NCBI RefSeq assembly: GCF_965363235.1
Contig: NC_134851.1
Span: 26,900,847-26,964,846 of the forward strand
DNA from: Mytilus galloprovincialis
Lineage: Eukaryota > Mollusca > Bivalvia > Mytilida > Mytilidae
Direction: 5' to 3'
Length of the DNA: 64,000 nt
Made by a program: the position numbers and the translations under genes. Shown in pieces: positions 55,201 to 61,790 of the stretch. The notes under the pieces were generated by a model. That model saw only the letters and a list, made by a program, of their open reading frames with translations, was not told where the DNA came from and searched no databases. Numbering within the stretch: the stretch's first letter is position 1; each line of letters opens with the position of its first letter.

Positions 55201-57808
55201 TTATTATCTTCATCACTATAAAAAAAAATAAGGAAAATAAAGACAAACAAAATTGACTAACGACAACCTGTATCCATAGTATATATTCACAAAAGAAGAC
55301 AAAAAAAACAAAATGTAAAAAATAGTTCCAAAAAGTTTTCGGAATGATTTGTTTCCGATTAAAATACAAAACTTTATTTCCGTTTTCTTATTAGTTTGTG
55401 TATGTTATAAGTTTTGGACATCGCTTAAATTTGTATTTATATTTCTATTTAAATATTTGTCTTATATAACTTACGTTTAAGATTCTCTAATTCTTTGACA
55501 GCATTTTCGTACCTTGTCTGCATTTGGATATCCAACGGACACATCCTACATTCAATCACTCTCTGCTCATAGTTTGTTTTTCCGGTAAAATAAACATCAA
55601 TTCTCTCACAAATTTCACAAAACCTTACAAAGAAGGCATCACAGGTATTCTTGTCAATTTTTGCATCACATCTATGCGCAATTTTATTTCGTAACGTTCG
55701 GATACGTTCAATATCATCCGCAATTAGATTGTCAGTAGGATCAGGGTCTTTTCCCCATCCTTTCGAAGGTGGAGATATTAATGAAAAGTATCTAAAGAGT
55801 TTATAAATAATGGGTATATCTAAGAAAGAAAATGATTGTTTTAGTTTTAATGTCTTCAAATACGTTTGTTGGTCGGAAAAGCATGAACTAAGAAATTTTT
55901 TGTCGCATTTCTTATACATGTCTTGTGGAGAAATCGTTGACTGAAGTATGTCTCTAAGAATATCGGGAAATATTTCAGTGACTACAATTGCAATTCTGGA
56001 GTATAATTCCCTCATCATGGTCGTCCCAGCAGTTGTCATGATGGATGGAATAACTAGTGAAATGCGAAGAGAAATCACAATCATTTAACAAGGGTTGTAA
56101 TGATATATCACATGGAAGGAAGTCAAGTTAGATCACTTGGAAACATTTGACTGGTTTATTTAGTAATTTGTCAATTCTTTGAAATTGTTTTATTAGCATT
56201 TTTAAATGGACTTCGTTTTGATAAAAGTAATTGTACCAGATGAAAAACAAATCACTGTTTATTACTTTATTGAAGTCCTGTCAAGAAATGTTGTCATTTA
56301 AGTGTTATATTTAACATTGCCATAAAAAGAGGGAGGTTTCACTAACAACAAAACCACGGTCAACCTAACATTTTACCTTATATTGTTCAATACCAAGTCA
56401 GGAAAATGGCAAATGGTATCTCATAGTTTTTTTCTATGCGTGTTGCATTGTCCTTTTATTTTTGGTTACATTCTTGGGTTTCTGCTGTTTCGTTGGTTTC
56501 CTTTTATATTTGATGATATTCCCTTAGTTTTAGTTTTTGACCCAGATTTATTTTCCCAATCGATTTACTACTTTCGAACAGCGGAATACTACGGTTGCCT
56601 TTATTTACTACATATGGATATGAAGATTGTTGTTGCACTACATATTCATATGACGCTGCGTAATCAAATTCTACTGATGTTGCATTGTCACAACATTTTG
56701 ATCTGGACATTGATGGTCTTCAACAAAAAAAAACATCTACCTGTATTGTTGTCGGAAGGAAAATAAAACAAGTGTCTGACGTCAAATTGTCTGGTTGTAG
56801 CACGTTTACATTTTCCTGTATGCAGTATTTATATGAGCTTATTCTTTCGATTATTCCTCAGTTTGTTTGTCTTTGCAATATAGAGATGCAACATTTTAAA
56901 ACTTATTAAAGTTTGGCCAAGGATTGAAAGAACTGTTTCAAAAAGAAAAAACCTGAAAAAATCTTTTATTAGTTCCAAATTTCGCTTTCAGAAAATCATG
57001 CGACTTCAATAATCCCGTATGTTAATAACCACAGGCAAAACAGATGTTGATTATTTTCTAAAGAGAAAGAAGTATGGTAAGAATGAACATGTATGATGAT
57101 TTAACATGATTTGATAAAATAAATCCTCTATATTAATGTTGCGTTTTTTAAAGTCATTCAGTATATATTATAAATAAAAATAGGAAACCTGTATATTGCA
57201 ATAGGCATGACAATACATTTTAGAATTACACAATGGAACATTAATCTGATCTCTTTTTTAATCTTACCTTTAATTGGGTGTTTCAGTATTACTTCCTCGA
57301 GAATCTGAAGGAGTTCAGATACACTTATTTTCTGAATATGTAGATTTTGATACGATTGCTGACAAGTGTTTCCATTTAGATATGCATCAACTCTTCCAGT
57401 AATCCTTTTCACATTGTCGACATATGAATCACGAAACATCTTTGTAATCTCCTCTGAAGATTTGGTAATAACTTCATTGGACGCATTAAGTATCCTTTGA
57501 ATATCATCAGCAATGGCAATTTCTGTTTCATGCGGAATATTGCCCCATTTACACTTTGGTTCCCCAATTAAGTTTTCAAATCGAAGTATTTTATAGCAGA
57601 TTTCTATCGTGAAATCATCCATATTTGGAAGCATTTTCATTAAACCAATATCAGTTACCGTTAGTTTTGTATTCAATGTATGGTTTAAATACATTCTTTT
57701 AAGTGTTCCTGGTGTAATATGGTCTTTTAAAATGAACTGTACAATCGTTGGAAACAGTCTCAGAACAAAAACTCCCAATTGAGCATGCCGTTCTTTTGCA
57801 CCATCCAT
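21028..57808 (-). CDS. HEPN-HEPN-Roc-COR-Death-Death protein, 20 predicted exons
   Basis: Hand-assembled from 20 minus-strand exons whose GT-AG sites and phases all join; total 4,782 nt, 1,593 residues. Predicted order: DZIP3-type HEPN (1-180), second HEPN with RNKIAH (181-373), two related alpha/beta units (407-573), a short-exon linker with four 9-residue repeats (631-666), Roc-like region (672-945) with DFGGQ near 858 and THKD at 938-941, COR (946-1380), Death (about 1391-1480), Death (1490-1593). Roc-COR proteins are GTP-controlled scaffolds, Death domains recruit apoptotic or NF-kB partners, and HEPN domains are often RNases; a cytoplasmic immune or death-signalling role is inferred. One in-frame TAA (32065-32067) lies in exon 14. 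Start: ATG at 57808 opening MDGAKERHAQ. The two halves could be separate genes, but the phases argue for one. Confidence 0.6.
22681..22823. repeat. 42-bp-arm hairpin, probable MITE (intron 19)
   Basis: Arms 22681-22722 and 22782-22823 are inverted copies with one mismatch (caatatacgtatagtgtctt, then gaaatatgaaatttatttgt). The 59-nt centre is partly palindromic (cggggaaattg and cattttcccg). Confidence 0.85.
23614..23641 (-). CDS. exon 19: 28-nt exon between Death domains
   Basis: Phase 0 to phase 1, acceptor TTTTTTACAG, donor TTTTG|GTAAGT. Encodes LVKGDPIDF. Phases match both neighbours. Confidence 0.62.
24267..24535 (-). CDS. exon 18: Death domain 1
   Basis: 269 nt, phase 1 to phase 0, acceptor CCCATTACAG, donor TGCAAG|GTACAC. 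TNAEFLKEQPTDLDLRRLSL, KKEIREFAQQLGLSSDAF, WKFEVIRKCQNSFALTFRHI, FERANIPNIHRLCK: a six-helix Death-fold pattern with the conserved W. Confidence 0.74.
26225..26470 (-). repeat. dispersed repeat family C, inverted (intron 17)
   Basis: Contains 'cacacgtggatatgatctgc', 'tttcggagcacctaagatca' and 'ttgttggggttcttgttgct', the reverse complement of family C landmarks. An open frame across it is a shadow. Confidence 0.6.
26699..27032. repeat. 334-bp segment bounded by 23-bp inverted repeats
   Basis: ttttatagaaaatccacagcctt at 26699-26721 in two runs (ttttatagaaaa, tccacagcctt) is perfectly inverted at 27010-27032. Possible MITE in intron 17. Confidence 0.75.
27739..27769 (-). CDS. exon 17: 31-nt exon between COR and Death
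   Basis: Phase 0 to phase 1, acceptor TATTCGCAG, donor CCCAG|GTATTG. Encodes DEDMCEQECP. It supplies the one-base phase step between COR exon and Death exon, which supports it. Confidence 0.58.
28060..28087. repeat. (TG)n microsatellite
   Basis: Fourteen TG units. Confidence 0.95.
28100..28210 (-). repeat. dispersed repeat family B, inverted
   Basis: 'ctcctcttatatttaatgcg', 'tttccctcagttttagttgt', 'gaacagcggtatacttctgt', 'tgcctttatt'. Same block at 50415-50640 (direct), 56385-56605 (inverted), with fragments at 10985 and 33890. Confidence 0.65.
29126..30430 (-). CDS. exon 16: end of Roc and whole COR domain
   Basis: 1,305 nt in one open frame, phase 0 to phase 0, acceptor TTTTCTCAG, donor GGAAAG|GTATAC. 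Opens VINISDNQFISFHCIF and TPLMQHLVIDDQIFVNAK (end of Roc), then COR: PKCFIPLELEFASLIRRN, LKVFLKFQHSIGKILYFDE, IILSPTLLIDAFKSIVTD, YLQKVMTHLDILVEPKRYD, PPALSFRFLSYCLYVWAVK, and a cysteine-rich end FITRICCNSSDNPCI. COR dimerises Roc and passes the nucleotide state on in Roco proteins. This is the most secure exon of the gene. Confidence 0.85.
31241..31347 (-). CDS. exon 15: Roc domain, G4 motif
   Basis: 107 nt, phase 1 to phase 0, acceptor TTGACAG, donor AAGGCA|GTAAGT. Encodes DYLLFWINTIVTYCKG and KIMVVLTHKDKVKA; THKD is the G4 guanine-recognition motif (residues 938-941). Confidence 0.74.
31557..32270 (-). CDS. exon 14: Roc-like domain, first part, with in-frame TAA
   Basis: 714 nt, phase 1 to phase 1, acceptor CTGATTGTAG, donor AAAAG|GTGTGT. 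The C-terminal third is clear Roc sequence: APIIIWDFGGQDVFYSTHQ, TFLTYRAIYMIVLDGSRKL and DQYLPGKTGHK. DFGGQ is the switch II (G3) motif. No G-x4-GK-S/T P-loop is present in the roughly 185 residues before it. An in-frame TAA at 32065-32067 (codon 740) divides the exon between RPLGS and VFDENSAGG. It may be a null allele, an assembly error, or a sign that the real exon begins at the weak AG at 32065-32066 (in-phase TT after CTAAG). Confidence 0.66.
32389..32404 (-). CDS. exon 13: 16-nt microexon
   Basis: Acceptor CCTAATACAG, donor CAGTG|GTAAAA. Sixteen nt (HKIFS plus 1 nt) converts phase 0 to the phase 1 that exon 14 needs. Called only because it fits; a missed longer exon is the alternative. 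Confidence 0.35.
33115..33405. repeat. diverged duplicate segment, copy 1
   Basis: Shares 'tattcatggtaga', 'tgtttttgagactcaatc' and 'aggtaat' in the same order and orientation with 36160-36485. The two copies flank the second Penelope-like remnant. Confidence 0.55.
33975..35700 (-). mobile_element. Penelope-like retroelement, second worn copy with an insertion
   Basis: Same order as 12815-14345: tail landmarks ('aagacaat', 'cctcaattacactga', 'aggggtatgatgtcttatc'), then RT sequence in minus-strand fragments (DSVYQ and IIGIPMW near 35560; 'taagatggtgacaagggaac' shared with 13790). Interrupted near 35055-35370 by a separate AT-rich palindromic element. Broken throughout. Confidence 0.58.
35055..35370. 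mobile_element. palindromic MITE-like insertion inside the Penelope copy
   Basis: Sequence absent from the matching place in the first copy (about 13975-13995). Has 'ggttattgcatgaatattgt' near its left end and the inverse 'atattcatgcaataaccc' 80-odd bases on, followed by further 'ttattgca' arms up to the right end. Confidence 0.55.
36160..36485. repeat. diverged duplicate segment, copy 2
   Basis: Partner of 33115-33405; see that entry. No coding signal. Confidence 0.5.
37237..37266. repeat. (TA)n microsatellite
   Basis: About 13 TA units, directly at the left border of the 1.7 kb tandem array. Confidence 0.9.
37939..37965 (-). CDS. exon 12: 27-nt microexon, array unit 1
   Basis: Same splice sites. 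Encodes EHMKEQVIQ; one substitution (G to E) against exons 10 and 11. Confidence 0.5.
38511..38820. repeat. 310-bp duplication inside array unit 1, copy 1
   Basis: tttcaggtgctacaacaaag at 38511 recurs at 38821. The next 300 bases match except for a few changes and T-run length. Open frames of 69-70 codons in each copy are by-products of the repeat. Confidence 0.9.
38821..39130. repeat. 310-bp duplication inside array unit 1, copy 2
   Basis: Second copy of 38511-38820; it ends with the same 'aacaaaggtgatt' junction as the other units. Confidence 0.88.
39932..39958 (-). CDS. exon 11: 27-nt microexon, array unit 2
   Basis: Same splice sites. Encodes EHMKGQVIQ, identical to exon 10. Confidence 0.5.
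41622..41648 (-). CDS. exon 10: 27-nt microexon, array unit 3
   Basis: Same splice sites as exon 9. Encodes EHMKGQVIQ. Confidence 0.5.
43316..43342 (-). CDS. exon 9: 27-nt microexon, array unit 4
   Basis: Phase 0 to phase 0, acceptor GTTTATTCAG, donor ATACAG|GTATTT. Encodes EQMKGQVIQ. Confidence 0.5.
44418..44477 (-). CDS. exon 8: 60-nt linker exon
   Basis: Phase 0 to phase 0, acceptor TTATTCTAG, donor GCAAAG|GTATAC. Encodes GNADLCDYSEEQVTYAQ and VAK. It lies 77 bp upstream, in gene direction, of the tandem array that carries exons 9-12. Confidence 0.55.
46733..46801 (-). CDS. exon 7: 69-nt acidic linker exon
   Basis: Phase 0 to phase 0, acceptor TACTTTAG, donor ATCAG|GTATTA. Acidic peptide ENTDTRHDLDHFDTDI and EYEKKDQ. 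Confidence 0.55.
47060..47395 (-). repeat. dispersed repeat family A, inverted
   Basis: 'gatggagagttgtctcattg', 'gcaccactcataccacatct', preceded by 'catgttgaaggccgtacctt'. Lies in intron 6. Confidence 0.65.
47591..47631 (-). CDS. exon 6: 41-nt linker exon
   Basis: Phase 1 to phase 0, acceptor ATTCCAG, donor CTCAG|GTATTA. Encodes FAEELKEYDKSTQ. Confidence 0.55.
48058..48420 (+). repeat. dispersed repeat family A
   Basis: 'gaggatgtagtatgattcca', 'acggccttcaacaatgaaca', 'ccataccgcatagtcagcta', 'ttacaggctcctgacttggg', 'aacatgttagcgggattgaa'. Lies in intron 5. Confidence 0.65.
48709..48912 (-). CDS. exon 5: alpha/beta unit 2
   Basis: 204 nt, phase 1 to phase 1, acceptor TTTCTTCAG, donor TTCG|GTAACT. 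SSVVNLDFDIDARHFETDEQ followed by MKAALIDIVDNVYKK and EIKATVMPLEF parallels exon 4's SIVLCVDILVDEMQTDEKMQ-LVLYSFINTIL-VDVVLIY, so the two exons encode related units. Confidence 0.66.
49683..49979 (-). CDS. exon 4: alpha/beta unit 1
   Basis: 297 nt, phase 1 to phase 1, acceptor TTTTTTTAAG, donor GAGG|GTAAAC. Reads NDKLRVQIVFQTESDMND, then SSGSIVLCVDILVDEMQTDE and a last strand YVDVVLIYSE. Alternating strand-helix-strand pattern. Similar units follow HEPN domains in other bivalve proteins as I recall them; function unknown. Confidence 0.66.
50415..50640 (+). repeat. dispersed repeat family B
   Basis: 'taaaggcaacagtagtaaac', 'cgctgttcaaaactcat', 'actgagggaaacgcatcaaa', 'atataagaggagaacaacga', 'ccattttcctgacttgg'. 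Intron 3. Confidence 0.68.
50905..51150 (+). repeat. dispersed repeat family A
   Basis: Shorter relative of 48058-48420: 'gatgtggtattcttgtcaat', 'ggccttcaacaatgaacaaa', 'attacaggctcctgattggg'. Confidence 0.65.
51478..51576 (-). CDS. exon 3: linker
   Basis: 99 nt, phase 1 to phase 1, acceptor TTGTATAG, donor GAAG|GTAAAA. Encodes HYESKPVKYYWGDTFEKNL and MNLRTMIKQEKLE, a charged helical linker. Confidence 0.62.
51800..52010 (+). repeat. dispersed repeat family E
   Basis: 'ctagaggctccaagaaacct', 'gtcgctcatataatttg', 'ttggttagcaggaagg', 'ttggacacattttcaaaatc'. Related pieces at 52515-52720 and 54560-54930. Confidence 0.55.
52012..52300 (+). repeat. dispersed repeat family A
   Basis: 'tataggaagatgtggtttga', 'gtgacaatgagacaactctc', 'ggtcctcaacacggagtgta', 'gacaaccactgcacatcaga'. 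Directly follows a family E piece. Confidence 0.65.
52447..52506. repeat. 26-bp-arm perfect-type hairpin
   Basis: Arms 52447-52472 and 52481-52506 (ccaagggttatgatccactc inverted as gagtggatcgtaacccttgg), one mismatch, 8-nt loop. GC-rich against its surroundings. Lies at the head of a family E piece. Confidence 0.9.
52515..52720 (+). repeat. dispersed repeat family E, second piece
   Basis: 'ttgtgtcaggagaagacttt', 'tgtaaaagataacaaaac', matching the 'gaagatttttgtaaaagtta' block at 54850. Confidence 0.45.
52750..53730 (+). mobile_element. LINE, 3' end of the reverse-transcriptase ORF
   Basis: Plus-strand fragments read KLDRTFFYLINDIMDKQGNI, SNWIAELSKLKSSIKREKKI, SKAKDIYNYINCIE-like IEKLKAKDIYNYINCIESDT, then KKFRWKLINYI and LLYQWKIRTDNQCHI. 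The W-K-I-x5-C-x2 pattern with later H and C positions is the C-terminal zinc-finger region found downstream of RT in LINEs of the L1/Tx1 kind. Frame is interrupted in several places (for example TAA at about 53026), and everything 5' is absent: a 5'-truncated old copy in intron 2. Confidence 0.5.
54560..54930 (+). repeat. dispersed repeat family E, longest copy
   Basis: 'tgtctgattcgtctgaaaat', 'ttcaggacatatatctgtta', 'gccatggcagccatcttggt', 'ggtccggtcatcggacac', 'agacggaagacggcaacgga', 'cgccaagtaatgatgaaaag'. Ends in a purine-rich GAC-repeat-like tail. SINE-like in size, but no pol III boxes could be confirmed. Confidence 0.6.
54950..55150 (+). repeat. repeat family F pieces
   Basis: 'aaattccaaggaaaattata', 'aaggcaaaattaaaagctcc', 'tcctgagttggtacaggcat'. 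Relatives at 505, 1737 (inverted), 49283 (inverted) and 54125. Confidence 0.5.
55475..56053 (-). CDS. exon 2: DZIP3-type HEPN domain with R-x4-H
   Basis: 579 nt, phase 1 to phase 1, acceptor TTCACTAG, donor AAAC|GTAAGT. Blocks MTTAGTTMMRELYSRIAI, FPDILRDILQSTISP, GWGKDPDPTDNLIADDIERI, then LRNKIAHRCDA (R302, H307) and CERIDVYFTGK. The last residues (AVKELENLK) start a short helix. Ends in the same phase as exon 1, so the two HEPN exons look like a tandem exon duplication. Confidence 0.75.
56385..56605 (-). repeat. dispersed repeat family B, inverted (intron 1)
   Basis: Reverse complement of 50415-50640: 'ccaagtcaggaaaatggcaa', 'ttgatgatattcccttagtt', 'cgaacagcggaatactacgg', 'ttgcctttattta'. 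Open frames through it are shadows. Confidence 0.68.
57268..57808 (-). CDS. exon 1: DZIP3-type HEPN domain, degenerate motif
   Basis: 180 codons plus 1 nt, donor AAAG|GTAAGA. Carries the family's usual blocks: LGVFVLRLFPTIVQFIL, KWGNIP-x10-IADDIQRI and ITGRVDAYLNGN. Where HEPN2 has RNKIAH, this copy has SNEVIT (residues 110-115), so the R-x4-H catalytic pair is missing. ATG at 57808 is chosen because the conserved part starts directly after it; an upstream leader exon cannot be ruled out. Confidence 0.68.
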
Positions 57809-58734
57809 CTTTCTTATAAGGGTCAATAATTATGTGGCTTTCACTGTAAAACAAGTTAATTTTTGAGGTAGGGTTTCTACTACAAAAACAAATTAAAACT
57901 CCAAAAACAAACAAAGGGTACAAACGATGTGCTGGGTCCGTAAGATATTATTTGTGAATTGAACAGTAAGGCAGTAGATTCCAATACAGAAGATAACTCT
58001 CAATTTTTTAACAATAGATAAAGGAAGATGTGGAGTGAGTGCCAATGAGACAACTCTCCATCCAAATAACAATTTATAAAAGTAAACCATTATAGGTCAA
58101 AGAACGGCCTTCAACACGGAGCCTTGGCTCACACCGAACAAAAAGACTGTATAAGTGTACTGCATGGTGTCTAAACTATACTGGCTTTAATACTTAAGGA
58201 AGGTACCTGGTTTAAATTTTGATACGCCAGAAGCGTGTTTCGTCTACATAGGACTCGTCGTATTGAGTCTTAAGGCATATTTTTTAATCGAATTTTGAAA
58301 CTGAATATACAGTTCGGTTTATAGATAAAGTGAATCATCCTCATGACTTACATTGTTGATGACGTCTATATGCAATACGATTGTGATCCATTCCAAATCT
58401 TGCAAACATAACGCCATTGTTATAAGTAACATGACTGTAGTGTACATTATTTCCTTGTCATAACAGGTAAACGTATTATCTGAAACGATACATCGCGCAT
58501 TTAAATAAAGTTATAATAAATAATAAGCATTTGTGATAATTACCAGACGAAAAAAAAAACAACAAGGAAAAGAGGAATTATATTTTGTTACTAAGCTCTT
58601 CTTTGATTTTAATGAAAGTTCGCACAAAAATGTTGTCACCTCAACACGATAAAAACCCAAAAGCACTCGTTATTATGTCTCTAAATGGAAATTTATGGAA
58701 CGCCGTAACTGCCCAATGGTACTCTCTTCTTCAT
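57809..58734. other. 5' flank of the HEPN-Roc-COR gene
   Basis: Holds a family A copy at 58018-58150 ('aggaagatgtggagtgagtg', 'ggccttcaacacggagcctt') and an inverted family G piece at about 58195-58270. No upstream coding exon or clear TATA signal recognised. Confidence 0.4.
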
Positions 58735-58925
58735 CTTGATGAGGTTTTTCTTCATCATGATGAGCTTTTTCTTTATTATGATGAGGTTTTTCTTTATCAT
58801 GATGAGGTTTTTCTCTATTATGATGAGCTTTTTCTCTATTATGATGAACTGTCTATTATGATGAGCTTTTTCTCTATTATGATAAGGTCTTTCTCTATTA
58901 TGATGAGTTCTTTTCTTTATTATGA
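58735..58925. repeat. short minisatellite, ~18-21 bp unit
   Basis: About nine or ten copies of gatgaggtttttctttatta-like units. A 115-codon open frame across it is low complexity and is not called as a gene. Confidence 0.85.
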
Positions 58926-58959
58926 TTATTAAAACTCAAACAGCTCCAGTGTCGTTGCA

Positions 58960-59240
58960 CTCCCCGATAATATATGTAATCATGTGCTACTGACTATCCA
59001 GTCACAACTATCACACCAACGAGTATGTTTTACCCATTATATGGTAGCTTGAGCCATGCTATAGTCTAGTCCCAATTGTGTCACCAACAGGTAGGTTTGT
59101 CACATAATATATCATATGATACAATTAGTCCAGTTTCAACTGTCTCATCGTCAGGTAGGATGTCTCATGATATGATATCATGTATTATAGCCAGTTCAGT
59201 CACAACTATCTCACCCACAGGTACGTTTGTCTTATATGAT
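58960..59240 (-). repeat. inverted arm of the 67-bp minisatellite
   Basis: Three diverged units in opposite orientation to the main array: 'ctagtcccaattgtgtcacc' with 'aacaggtagg', then 'gtcaggtagg' and 'cacaggtacg'. Confidence 0.65.
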
Positions 59241-61790
59241 GCGTGTGTGAGATATTTGTGACTGGACTAGCTGTAGCACGAGCTGACATTTAATTGGCAA
59301 ACTCATTCAGTATTGTGATAGTTGTTACTGGATCAGCTGTAGCACAAGATGACATTTATTGAGTAATACTTACCGGTTTGAGAGATAATTATGATTTGAC
59401 TAGCTGTAGCACAAGCTGACATACATGTATATGAGACAAACTTATTCATTGTTGTGATAGTTGTGACTGGATCAGCTATGTCACAAGCTGACATCCTTTG
59501 AGGAATACTTACCTGTTTATGAGATAGTTATGACTGGACTAGCTGTAGCACGAGCTGACATACATATACAATGCGACAAACTGATCCATTGTTGTGATAG
59601 TTGTGACTGGATCATCTGTGGCACAAGTTGACATTCTATGAGGAATACTTACCTGTTTATGAGATAGTTATGACTGGACTAGCTGTAGCACGAGCTAAAA
59701 TACATGTATAATGGGATAAACTTATCCATTGTTGTGATAGTTGTGACTGGTTCATCTGTGGCACAAACTGACATACTATGAGGAATACTTACCTGTTTAT
59801 GACATACCTGTGACTTGACTAGCTGTGGTCCATGCCGACATATTTTGAGGAATACTTACCTGTGTATGAGATACCTGTGACTTGACTAGCTATAGCCCAT
59901 GCTGACATATTGTGAGGGATACTTACTTGTTTATAAGATACCTGTGACTTGACTAGTTGTGGCACGGGCTGACATATTTTGAGAAATAATTACCTTGTTA
60001 TGAGATACCTTTGAATTGACTAGCTGTGGTCCATGCTGACAATTTGTGAGGAATACTTACCTGTTTATTAGATACCTGTGACTTGACTAGCTGTGGTACG
60101 GGCTAACATATTGTGAGGATACTTACCAGTTTATGACATACCTGTGACTTCACTAGTTGTGGTCCATGCTGACATATTGTAAGGAATACTTACCAGTGTA
60201 TTAGATACCTGTGACTTGACTAGCTGTGGCGAGGGCTGACATAATGTTAGGAATACTTACCTGTGTATCAGATACCTGTAACTTGACTAGCTGTGGCACG
60301 GGCTGACATATTGCGAGGAATACTTCCCTGTTTATGAGATACTTGTGACTTGACTAGCTGTGGCACGGGCTGACAAATTGTGAGGAATACTTACCTGTTT
60401 ATAAAATACCTGTGACTTGACTAGCTGTGGCACGGGGTGACATATTGTGAGGTATACTTACCTGCTTATGATACATATTGTGAGGAATTATACTTACCTG
60501 TTTATGATATACCTGTGACTTGACTAGCTGTGCCAAATGCTGACATATTGTTAGGAATACTTCCCTGTTTATGAGATACTTGTGACTTGACAAGCTGTGG
60601 CACGGGCTGACATATTGTAAGAAATATTTACTTGTTTATAAGATACCTGTGAGTTGACTAGCTGTGGCATGGGCTGACATATTGTAAGGAATACTTACCT
60701 GTTGATGATATAGTTGCGACTTGACTAGCTGTTGCACGGGGCTGACATGTTGTGAGTGATACTTACTTGTTTATGATATAGTCGTGACTTGACTAGCTAT
60801 GGCACGGGCTGACAAATTGTGAGGAATATTAACCTATTTATGAGATACCTGTAACTTGACTAGCTGTGGCACGGGCTGACATATTGTGAGGAATACTTAC
60901 CTGTTTATGGTTTGACTTGACTAGCTGTGGCACAAGGTGACATATTGTGAGGAATTATACTTACCTATTTATGATATACCTGCGACTTGACTAGCTGTGG
61001 CACGGGCTGACATATTGCGAGGAATACTTACCTCTTTTAGATATACCTGTGACTTGACTAGCTATGGCACGGGCTGACATATTGTAAGGAATACTTACCT
61101 GTTTATAAGATACCTGTGACTTGCAATTGACTAGCTGTGGCACGGGCTGACATATTGTGAGGTATACTTACCTGCTTATGATACATATTGTGAGGAATTA
61201 TACTTTCCTGTTGATGATATACCTGTGACTTGACTAGCTGTGCCAAATGCTGACATATTGTTAGGAATTATACTTCCCTGTTTATGAGATACTTGTGACT
61301 TGACTAGCTGTGGCATGGGCTGACATAGTGTGATGAATACTTACTTGTTTATAAGATACCTGTGAGTTGACTAGCTGTTGCACGGGGCTGACATGTTGTG
61401 AGTGATACTTACTTGTTTATGATATAGTCGTGACTTGACTAACTATGGCACGGGCTGACAAATTGTGAGGAATATTAACCTATTTATGAGATACCTGTAA
61501 CTTGACTAGCTGTGGCACGGGCTGACATATTGTGAGGAATACTTACCTGTTGATGATATACCTGTGATTTGACTACCTGTGACAGGAGCTTACATATTGT
61601 GAGGAATACTTACCTGTTTATGGTTTGACTTGACTAGCTGTGGCACAAGGTGACATATTGTGAGGAATTATACTTACCTATTTATGATATACCTGCGACT
61701 TGACTAGCTGTGGCACGGGCTGACATATTGTGAGGAATACTTACCTGTTTTAGATATACCTGTGACTTAACTAGCTGCTGCACTGCCTGA
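59241..61790 (+). repeat. 67-bp minisatellite with a U1-5'-end-like motif, ~37 units
   Basis: Basic unit is 67 bp: 'gaggaatacttacctgttta', 'tgagatacctgtgacttgac', 'tagctgtggcacgggctgac', 'atattgt'. Early units (59240-59800) alternate as longer pairs with 'agttgtgactggatcagctg'. A higher-order duplication of about 710 bp is visible: the block from 60431 recurs from 61141. Roughly 16 units keep the exact 11-mer atacttacctg. Confidence 0.9.

Noticed and set aside
58585-58932. 115-codon open frame rich in FLYYDE
   Set aside because: It is a translation of the 18-21 bp minisatellite.
59241-61790. U1 snRNA gene array
   Set aside because: Only the first 11 bases match. The rest of the unit has no stem-loop I sequence or Sm site.
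59241-61790. CRISPR-like array
   Set aside because: Units are contiguous and evenly diverged, with no constant repeat/unique spacer alternation, and the context is eukaryotic.
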